In this document: positions 1 through 5,509 of the stretch, in pieces | Layout: every line of letters begins with the position of its first letter | How positions within the stretch are numbered: the stretch's first letter is position 1 | NCBI GenBank assembly: GCA_003229755.1 | Contig: QIFJ01000236.1 | Location: 1 to 7,200, forward strand | Length of the DNA: 7,200 bases | Direction: 5' to 3' | From: Pseudomonadota bacterium | GTDB lineage: Bacteria > BMS3Abin14 | The notes under the pieces: generated by a model | What the model was told of the DNA's origin: nothing | The model's database searches: none | The model's input: the letters and a program-made list of their open reading frames with translations, nothing else | Program-made: the position numbers and the translations under genes

Positions 1-109
1 CGCCGTGGTGACGGGCAAAAAGCCAGTTGAAGAGGGCGGTTCTGACACCACCGATGTGCAGGTAACCGGTGGGGCTTGGTGCAAATCTGACGCGGACTTC
101 TTCTTTCAT
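1..109 (-). CDS. gltX: Glutamyl-tRNA synthetase, N-terminal 36 residues (runs off left edge)
   Basis: The gene starts at an ATG at 109-107 and leaves the window after 36 codons. The visible protein opens MKEEVRVRFAPSPTGYLHIG and continues with GVRTALFNWLFARHHG. This is the conserved N-terminus of class I glutamyl-tRNA synthetase: the RFAPSPTG glutamate/ATP-binding segment (residues 8-15) followed by the HIGH-type signature, here HIGG, at residues 18-21. The enzyme charges tRNA-Glu with glutamate in the cytoplasm. The start is supported by an AAGG Shine-Dalgarno-like sequence 7 bases upstream and by the usual short lead before RFAPSPTG. It lies downstream of the purM-to-amrB unit on the same strand, but a 288-base gap with a possible promoter suggests separate transcription. 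Nothing can be said about the rest of the gene or whether it discriminates tRNA-Gln. Confidence 0.95.
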   Translation of the reverse strand, partial: MKEEVRVRFAPSPTGYLHIGGVRTALFNWLFARHHG

Positions 110-173
110 TGATACGCCTTTCTGTTGAAACAACTCGCCTCAGGGTGGGGTCTCACCCAAGGATGCTCGTGAT

Positions 174-368
174 AGGGAGGAGGGAGGAGGAAAAAGGGAG
201 AAGAGAGAATAAACTATCCAAGACTCTACTTTCAATGTTTAACCGTTTGGCCCGTTTGCAAAGCCAAGATCGACCAGGTATGGGAGCATAGTTCTGCATT
301 TCATGAACTACTTTGCGTTCCTGGCATCTTTTCACGTCCTCCTCCCTCTTTCCTCCTCCCTTCTCCCT
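174..368. repeat. 27-bp polypurine inverted repeat spanning the gltX-amrB gap
   Basis: The arms are 174-200 (purine-only on the plus strand, built from GGGAGG and GGAGGA units) and 342-368 (its complement). They agree at 25 of 27 positions and are 141 bases apart. The arms occupy most of the gene-free stretch between amrB and gltX, and the sequence between them has no open frame of note. Such a pair could fold as a long stem in RNA or single-stranded DNA, or be the two ends of a small non-coding repeat element. No target-site duplication or transposase was seen, so the nature of the repeat is open. No terminator with a U-run was seen in this gap. Confidence 0.7.
208..235 (-). promoter_or_regulatory. 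Possible gltX promoter
   Basis: Read on the minus strand, TTGAAA (235-230) is followed after 16 bases by TTTATT (213-208). These match the sigma-70 consensus at 5 of 6 and 4 of 6 positions. Transcription would begin near 200, about 90 bases before the gltX ATG. The site lies between the arms of the polypurine inverted repeat at 174-368. It is AT-rich and short, so a chance match is possible. Confidence 0.35.
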
Positions 369-397
369 GGAATGCGCGTTTCTATTTGAAGCATTCC

Positions 398-1220
398 TTA
401 CTTACAGACGACAATCCCCGCGTAACCAACCACCTGCTCGTAATCCCCGCTTACCTCGCCTGAAGTACTGTATTTTATAAGCTTTGCTCTGGAAGCCCCC
501 AGGGCAGAAGCCAGATGCAGCATCACCGCTGTAGGCATAATACCGCACATACTTATCTTCCTGGTGGATACGATATTGATGAGACCGGTCAAGTATTCTC
601 TCGATGGCCGCTCCATCTTTTTCCGCGGCAGAAGAGTGGCTCTCATAGTGCGTCATGTCCGAGCTTGCGACTACGAGGATATCTTCTCCGGAGCTTTCTA
701 TGATCCTGGCCAGGGAGGAACCAAGATCGCGGCATGCCTCTGAACTGATATGAGATAGTGTCAGTGGAACAAAAGTAAACTCTTCGGCCCTGGCGTAATA
801 AAGAAAGGGAAGCAGTACCTCAATGGAATGTTCCTGTGAGTGGGCCAGGATGTCGGCCGTGGCGCCAGGCGCGTGCTCAATGATCTGGTCTGCCAGATCT
901 GCATCGATCCGCACTTCGCCGAAGGGCATCTGCCAGGATCTACCGGAAAATACGGAGATCTCCGGGCCCCAGCCGGTGTGGTTCGGTCCCAGGATAAGAA
1001 CCCGGTCCGGAACACTGAGGGCGGACACTGTCTCGCCTGCCACAGCTCCGGAGTAGATATATCCAGCATGGGGTATTACCGCTCCGATGACCCCCTGAAG
1101 AGGCGGTACCGGTTTCAGGTACGATTCAACCTGGGTCTGAAGGTTGTCCGGATCTCCCGGGTAGAATTGACCCGATACAGCAGGTAGACGGACTTTGTCA
1201 GAATCTATTCTGGAACCCAT
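398..1220 (-). pseudogene. amrB: AmmeMemoRadiSam system protein B (Memo family), frameshifted near C-terminus
   Basis: This is a Memo-family protein (COG1355), a dioxygenase-like fold linked in many prokaryotes with AMMECR1 and a radical SAM protein; its biochemical role is unsettled. From the ATG at 1220 the frame shows VRLPAVSGQFYPGD (10-23), IPHAGYIYSG (49-58), LGPNHTG (77-83), HSQEHSIEVLLPFL (127-140) and ASSDMTHY (185-192). His51 and His81 match two metal ligands of human MEMO1. After about residue 211 the frame loses family similarity and ends at 402. The expected ending, with KISMCG carrying the third (Cys) ligand and finishing GYAGIVVCK, is in a neighbouring frame ending at 398. The eight residues between GL and ISMCG in that frame, which is the family spacing as I recall it, put the break near 585-593, likely a small deletion. 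The gene starts 4 bases after the oxidoreductase stop with no clear Shine-Dalgarno, so it is probably translationally coupled. No AMMECR1 or radical SAM partner is in the window. The break may be real or a sequencing error. Confidence 0.85.
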
Positions 1221-1224
1221 TACA

Positions 1225-2662
1225 TTATTTGGAACCGATAAGTTTCCTGAGAATCACAGCAGCTGAAAGAGCACTTATCACTTCGCCCTCGATACCCAGT
1301 TCCCAGGGCGTTGGTGAGATGACCGCTACCCTCTTCCTGGAGAGGAACTGTACATTGGTCTTCCCGACAAGACCGGGACTCCATGCTACCGTGCCGCCAC
1401 CGAGAGGTCTCGGTACCATTCCTTTTTCTGAATCGCTCATGTCGGAGCCGACATATGTCAAGCCTTTATTTATAAAGGGTATCACAGCTTCCAGGGCATT
1501 TATCAGCTCTCTTTTCAGGTCGCTGTTCGGTGTCTGGGCAATCTCAGGAAGCTTTGACGGTTCGGTCAGGATGGTAACGGTCATTGCTCTCATACCCTCC
1601 GGTGCCAAATCAGAGCCTTTTGGGCTCAGGGCCAGGTAATATCCCCCTCTGCCGGGAAGGACATCTTTCTCCGGCATGTAGAGAAGATTGTCTTCCATTC
1701 CCACGGGAACGAGAGAGTCCTTTATGCCCAGAAAAAACCTCACGGGAACAAGCGGATTTGATGGCGACACTTTCCTTTTGTTGAATATTGGGGAAATAGC
1801 CTTGAGCCCTTCAGCGATTCCGGATGTGGTCACAAGACATTTTGCCTGCCGTCTTTCATCGCCATCAAGAATTACTTCAACGCCGGATCTGGACAGGAGA
1901 TTAATGTTTTTTATCGTGACACCGTGCTCAATTTTCCCCCCGAACTCCTGGAATCTTGTTGCCATAAGCGAGGTCAGAGAGGAACTTCCTGTGGGCTCTT
2001 CAAATGTTCCTCTGCGACCGATGCTGTGGATCAGTGAGGCAGCAAGGGCTTCTGGCGCCCCATCCAGAGGATATGAGCCCAGAAAGTGGTTCTGGACAGA
2101 GAGGAATTGTCCGGCGCCTCCGTTCTGCCGCAGGGATGCTGCCATCGATTCGGTCCGCCTGGCATTCATTCTGTTTCCTGCCCGGGCAGTGATGCCTGCT
2201 GCCAGATGACGTTTTTCAAAGAAGGAGTCGAGGTCCGGGTAGCTGTCATACCAGTTCCTGGCAAGGAGATCCCATTCGCTGTAGAGTTTCCGGAATGTAT
2301 CGATCCTCTCCGGAAACTCACGGGAAAGCTCATCGAAAAGATGTTCCCTGTACATTGATCCTCGAACGCGGGAGAACGACCTGGTAGCTCACTGGATTTC
2401 CGGGATGAGACCTCTGGATGAGAACCCTTCCTATGCCTATCTCGTCAAGGAAATGCCTTAATAGACCGGCAGAATCAAGGCCGAACAGGGGAGCCGGTCT
2501 CTTGCTGAAAATATAGCCCCGATTACGTTTCGCAGCGGTTGAATTTTCTTCCTTGTGTTGATCTATTATTAATACTTTATAACCCCAGCGAGACATCAGA
2601 GTGCCGAGAGCCAACTGCGGCAGCCGGGTTCCCAGCAGGATGATATGATAAAGATCCTTCAT
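1225..2662 (-). pseudogene. Divergent FAD-dependent oxidoreductase (phytoene desaturase/amine oxidase type), split by a frameshift
   Basis: Two overlapping frames make one protein of about 479 residues. The N-terminal frame (2662 to 2330, 110 codons) begins MKDLYHIILLG, a beta-alpha-beta dinucleotide-binding unit ending GYKVLIID. The C-terminal frame (2355 to 1225, 376 codons) carries GAPEALAASLIHSI, then FGGKIEHGVTIKNI (the usual Gly-Gly-x-Ile stretch before the second nucleotide-binding strand), and ends LGIEGEVISALSAAVILRKL, where this superfamily closes the FAD site. The two join naturally as RINV then YREHLFDELSREFPE if two bases are missing (for example GTGTAC reduced to GTAC) near 2350-2356. 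The glycine motif is degenerate: Gly11 is kept, but Arg13 and Gln16 stand where GxGxxG needs glycine. The substrate cannot be told; no carotenoid genes are nearby. GAGG four bases before the ATG at 2355 leaves open a genuinely split gene. It lies 35 bases after purN and 4 bases before amrB. Confidence 0.7.
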
Positions 2663-2697
2663 ATTCTTGAATTCCCCTGTTCCCCTCTCATACCCGG

Positions 2698-3321
2698 TCA
2701 GTCTTCAAGGATCCTGACCTTCCTTCCCTCTATCGACAGCTTTCCCTCGGCCCACAGCCTGATAGTTTCCGGATAGATCCTGTGTTCCTCAACAAGGATC
2801 CGGCTCCCGAGAGTATCGACAGTATCGTCGGGGAGAACGGGTACTACAGCCTGAAGGATTACGGGACCGGTATCCGTTCCCTCGTCAACAAAGTGAGTGC
2901 TGCAGCCGGAAAACCGGGTTCCGTAGTCGAAGGCCTGTTGCTGAGCGTGGGTACCTGGAAATGAGGGCAGGATCGCCGGGTGGATATTTACTATTCTGTG
3001 GTGGTAGTAGTTAACGAAAAGAGGGGTCAGGACCCTCATAAATCCGGCGAGAACAACAAGATCCACGTCATGTTCATCAAGGATCTTGATAAGTTCGTTT
3101 TCGAACTCCTCACGATCAGGATAGTCGCTATGTTTTACAACAACGGGGGGTATGTTGTGGTTCCGGGCCCTGGTCAGCCCGAAGGCGTCCTCCTTGTTGC
3201 TTATCACCACGGATATAGACACGTTATCTATCTTGCCGGCCTCGATGGAATCAATAATAGACTGAAGATTGCTTCCGCCTCCCGAAACCAGCACCCCTAT
3301 CTTTTTCATTTTCCCTTCCAT
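2698..3321 (-). CDS. purN: Phosphoribosylglycinamide formyltransferase
   Basis: PurN transfers a formyl group from 10-formyltetrahydrofolate to GAR, the third step of de novo purine synthesis, in the cytoplasm. The 207-residue protein has the normal length. It shows the phosphate-binding GVLVSGGGSNLQ (9-20), VVLAGFMRVLTP (89-100, folate site) and NIHPAILPSFPG (112-123). The catalytic residues are present: Asn112, His114 and Asp150 (in DEGTDTGPVI), corresponding to Asn106/His108/Asp144 of the E. coli enzyme. The first ATG (3321) lies 2 bases after the purM stop and has no Shine-Dalgarno. The fifth codon is also ATG (3309), is preceded closely by GGAAGG, and starts the family-typical MKKIGVLVSGGGSN, so it may be the true start. 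It forms one unit with purM. Confidence 0.96.
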   Translation of the reverse strand: MEGKMKKIGVLVSGGGSNLQSIIDSIEAGKIDNVSISVVISNKEDAFGLTRARNHNIPPVVVKHSDYPDREEFENELIKILDEHDVDLVVLAGFMRVLTPLFVNYYHHRIVNIHPAILPSFPGTHAQQQAFDYGTRFSGCSTHFVDEGTDTGPVILQAVVPVLPDDTVDTLGSRILVEEHRIYPETIRLWAEGKLSIEGRKVRILED

Positions 3322-3323
3322 GA

Positions 3324-4361
3324 TCAGCTGAAAATTACGGGGGGATCTTCCCCGGCTCGCATTCTCAGGGTCCCGATCTCGTAAACTTGTTCTCCAGCTT
3401 TTTCAAGGGTATCTGAAACCCATGTCGAATCATCCGGGGAAACTATAATGAGCATTCCAAGACCCATATTGAAGGTTCTGTACATCTCCGCCTCCGGTAC
3501 ATTCCCCATCTGTGCGATCAGTCTGAATATGGGATGCACTGGCCAGAGCTTTTTGTCTATCGAGGCAACAAGTTCCCCGGGGATCACCCTTGGAATATTA
3601 CCCTCATATCCTCCACCGGTAATATGGACCATTCCCCTTATGACCGAATCCTCGGTAAGAGGTAATAGAGTTTGCGCATAAGACCTGTGAGGCTGCAGCA
3701 GTTCGTCTCCCAGAGAGTGTTTCAGTTCCCCGGGTATGCCTTGAAGAGACAGTTCGCCGTCCTCCAGGAGGACCTTGCGGGCAAGGGAGTAGCCGTTGGT
3801 ATGCAAACCCGAAGACGCCAGCCCAAGTATCACATCACCCGCCTGTATCTTGCTGCCTGTTATCAACTTTTCCCTGGAAACAACGCCCACTATCGTTCCG
3901 GCAAGATCATATTCACTTTCAGCATAAAAGCCGGGCATCTCAGCGGTTTCGCCTCCCAGGAGGGCGCAGTCCGCTTCCCGGCAGGCGGCCGCAATGCCGC
4001 TCACGACCTCTTCCACAACGCCCGGTTTCAGACGTCCGGTTGCAAGGTAATCCAGAAAGAATAAGGGCCTGGCGCCCTGAACGAGGATGTCGTCCACACA
4101 GTGGTTCACGAGGTCGACGCCTACCGTGTTATGGCGGCCAAGGAGGAAGGCAAGTTTAAGCTTTGTCCCGACCCCGTCGATGCTGGATACGAGGACAGGA
4201 TCATGGGGCAGATCGTCCATGGAAAACAGGCCTCCGAAACCCCCGATTCCCCCGAGAACGGAGGAACCGTGAGTTGATCTTACCAGGCTTGAGATCCTTT
4301 TTTTTGCTTCATTGGCGGCATCGATGTCGACGCCAGCGTCGATATATCGTGTCTTTTTCAT
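3324..4361 (-). CDS. purM: Phosphoribosylformylglycinamidine cyclo-ligase (AIR synthetase)
   Basis: PurM closes FGAM to AIR using ATP, the fifth step of de novo purine synthesis. The 345-residue protein is full length for the family. It shows YIDAGVDIDAANEAKKRI near the N-terminus (6-23), SIDGVGTKLKLAF (60-72, ATP loop), DDILVQGARPLFFLDYLATG (90-109), LLGGETAEMPGFY (134-146), DLAGTIVGVV (152-161), ASSGLHTNGYSLAR (182-195), HITGGGYEGNIPRVIP (246-261) and RTFNMGLGM (295-303). The usual VNDI is VDDI here, and the neighbouring segment is otherwise normal. The ATG at 4361 has no visible Shine-Dalgarno, but it is the only start that gives the short lead before YIDAGVD. It is the first gene of the minus-strand unit, is followed after 2 bases by purN, and has a promoter candidate about 60 bases upstream. 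The leader of about 53 bases is too short for a purine riboswitch. Confidence 0.97.
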   Translation of the reverse strand: MKKTRYIDAGVDIDAANEAKKRISSLVRSTHGSSVLGGIGGFGGLFSMDDLPHDPVLVSSIDGVGTKLKLAFLLGRHNTVGVDLVNHCVDDILVQGARPLFFLDYLATGRLKPGVVEEVVSGIAAACREADCALLGGETAEMPGFYAESEYDLAGTIVGVVSREKLITGSKIQAGDVILGLASSGLHTNGYSLARKVLLEDGELSLQGIPGELKHSLGDELLQPHRSYAQTLLPLTEDSVIRGMVHITGGGYEGNIPRVIPGELVASIDKKLWPVHPIFRLIAQMGNVPEAEMYRTFNMGLGMLIIVSPDDSTWVSDTLEKAGEQVYEIGTLRMRAGEDPPVIFS

Positions 4362-4420
4362 AGGTTGGAGTAGTCGGAGCTGGTACTTTATTGTAGTGTG
4401 GTTTTGTCGAAGGCAGAGTC

Positions 4421-4449
4421 AAATTATCCCAAATTGCCTTGACTGTCAA
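4421..4449 (-). promoter_or_regulatory. Promoter of the purM unit
   Basis: On the minus strand a perfect TTGACA (4449-4444) is followed after 17 bases by TAATTT (4426-4421), or after 15 bases by GATAAT (4428-4423, 5 of 6). Transcription would start near 4414, leaving a leader of about 53 bases before purM. The -35 shares a palindrome with the opposite promoter at 4439-4467. Confidence 0.55.
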
Positions 4450-4467
4450 ACCAATAAAACTTCTAAT
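4439..4467 (+). promoter_or_regulatory. Promoter of the cinA-like/lipoprotein operon
   Basis: TTGACT (4439-4444) and TCTAAT (4462-4467) each match the sigma-70 consensus at 5 of 6 positions and are separated by the ideal 17 bases. Transcription would begin near 4474, about 320 bases before the cinA-like start, so the transcript would carry a long leader through the repeats at 4530-4755. The -35 overlaps the purM -35 within TTGACTGTCAA (4439-4449). Confidence 0.55.
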
Positions 4468-4529
4468 GTGCAAATGTATATCAGAAATAAGAGGAACCAG
4501 GGAAAAGCTTTAACGCAGGGGGCCGCAGG

Positions 4530-4547
4530 CAGGGCTAGTCAGCCCTG
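4530..4547. repeat. Short G/C-rich hairpin
   Basis: CAGGGCT (4530-4536) and AGCCCTG (4541-4547) form a perfect 7-base stem around the loop AGTC. No U-run follows on either strand, so a classical intrinsic terminator is unlikely. It sits in the 434-base divergent gap, just before the repeats at 4548. Confidence 0.5.
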
Positions 4548-4627
4548 ACCGCAGAGAACCGCAGAGAAAAACCTGGGCTTGCGTTTCATCTGAAGAGACA
4601 AAAGCTTGGACCACAGGGTACACAGGG
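4548..4627. repeat. Degenerate ACCgCAGAGa-type short repeats
   Basis: An exact 10-base tandem pair ACCGCAGAGA lies at 4548-4557 and 4558-4567. A related pair, ACCACAGGG then ACACAGGG, lies at 4610-4627. These resemble the ACCACAGAG-type dispersed non-coding repeats I recall from intergenic regions of many environmental bacterial genomes; the resemblance is from memory. There are too few copies and no spacer pattern for CRISPR. Confidence 0.5.
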
Positions 4628-4640
4628 TTTATGGGGGGTT

Positions 4641-4713
4641 TACACCCCTCCCTCTTGGGGCGACGAAGCTTTATGCGAAGGCGGCTGACGGGAGGGGAAG
4701 GGGGAGGGTGGTA
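4641..4713. repeat. Imperfect G/C-rich inverted repeat
   Basis: A C-rich arm (about 4642-4656, ending CCCTCTT) faces a G-rich arm (about 4698-4713, GGGGGAGGGTGG) with about 11 of 14 positions complementary. The sequence between has no coding character. It looks like part of the same repeat-rich insertion in the divergent gap as the hairpin at 4735-4755. Confidence 0.35.
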
Positions 4714-4734
4714 ATATATCCCCCTCTCCTTGGT

Positions 4735-4755
4735 CCTCTCCCACCAGGGGAGAGG
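4735..4755. repeat. Perfect 8-bp hairpin upstream of the cinA-like gene
   Basis: CCTCTCCC (4735-4742) and GGGAGAGG (4748-4755) enclose the 5-base loop ACCAG. It lies 40 bases before the start at 4796, inside the predicted leader. It has the look of a REP-type palindrome and has no U-run after it. Whether it affects expression cannot be told. Confidence 0.55.
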
Positions 4756-4795
4756 AAGAGTAAGCAGGAGCGTGACATACCAGAAACAAGAAACT

Positions 4796-5509
4796 ATGAA
4801 TGAGAACTCACCTACAATTGGATTAGCCGTAATCGGTGACGAGATTCTTCTAGGAGAAGTGGCGGACGAGAATATTGTCTGGATCTCCGGGGAACTGTTC
4901 AGGCTCGGCGCTGACCTGCGTTATTCCTGCGTGCTGCCGGATGACCTGCCGTTCATAGTTGAACATCTGGACTGGATGCGGAAGCAGTTCAAGTGGGTTA
5001 TTACAACCGGAGGGATCGGAGCAACACACGATGATCTCACGAGACAGGCTGTTGCCAAAGTGCTGGGTGTGGACCTGGAAGAGAACGCAGATGTAATACG
5101 GCTCCTCGAGGAAAAGATCAACAGGCCCCTGACGGAAAAATTAAGGGAACTTGCCAGGCTGCCCGCCGGCTCTCGACTGGTTGCCAACCCGGTCACCGCA
5201 GCGCCCGGGTTTATCGCGGGGAACATAATATCGCTTCCAGGTATCCCCAGGCTGATACAAACAATGTTCGATGAACTGGCCGAACTGCTCAGAGGTGATA
5301 CTCTGGCGAGGAGCCAGCTTCTTACCGACCAGTATGAATCAGAGATAGCCGAAGTTCTGTCAGAGGCGCAGGAGAAGTTCAGCAAGGTCAAGATCGGTTC
5401 TTACCCCATGATCGAGAAGGGCTTTCGGGTGAAACTCGTGTTGAGAAGCAGGTCCAAAAGAGAACTTGCCGAGGCAATAGAGTTTTTAAAAAAGAGGATA
5501 AATACATGA
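4796..5509 (+). CDS. CinA-type protein, MoCF_biosynth domain only (COG1058)
   Basis: The 237-residue protein is the N-terminal half of CinA. Signatures are AVIGDEILLGEVADENIVWI (11-30), VITTGGIGATHDDLTRQAVA (68-87), LPAGSRLVANPVTAAPGF (122-139) and SLPGIPRLIQTMFDEL (146-161). This MoaB/MogA-like fold binds nucleotides or pterins. In full CinA it is a pyrophosphatase acting on ADP-ribose-type substrates beside a nicotinamide-nucleotide deamidase (PncC) domain; that second domain is absent here and is not replaced nearby. The open frame extends upstream to 4730, but those codons lie in repeat sequence, and the family N-terminus fits the ATG at 4796. The Shine-Dalgarno is weak: AGGAG lies 25 bases upstream, and an in-frame GTG at 4772 has AGGAG too close. 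Its stop overlaps the start of the lipoprotein gene (ATGA), so the two are co-translated. The in vivo substrate is unknown. Confidence 0.88.
   Translation: MNENSPTIGLAVIGDEILLGEVADENIVWISGELFRLGADLRYSCVLPDDLPFIVEHLDWMRKQFKWVITTGGIGATHDDLTRQAVAKVLGVDLEENADVIRLLEEKINRPLTEKLRELARLPAGSRLVANPVTAAPGFIAGNIISLPGIPRLIQTMFDELAELLRGDTLARSQLLTDQYESEIAEVLSEAQEKFSKVKIGSYPMIEKGFRVKLVLRSRSKRELAEAIEFLKKRINT

Noticed and set aside
109..335. Small frames in the gltX-amrB gap on both strands
   Set aside because: They are built largely from the polypurine repeat arms, have no start signals, and resemble no protein.
1688..2209. Long open frame on the plus strand opposite the oxidoreductase
   Set aside because: It lies antisense to a gene with clear family features, has no recognisable motif, and is best explained as a shadow of GC-biased codons.
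3672..4064. Plus-strand open frame of 130 codons inside purM
   Set aside because: It is antisense to conserved purM motifs with no Shine-Dalgarno or family features.
4362..4414. Purine riboswitch in front of purM
   Set aside because: The predicted leader is only about 53 bases, and no paired stems of a purine aptamer were seen.
4548..4627. CRISPR-like direct repeats
   Set aside because: There are only four degenerate 8-10 base units, no regular spacers, and no cas genes nearby.
4921..5391. Minus-strand frame of 156 codons, rich in serine
   Set aside because: It is the complement of the cinA-like gene, and its serine-rich composition is typical of antisense frames.
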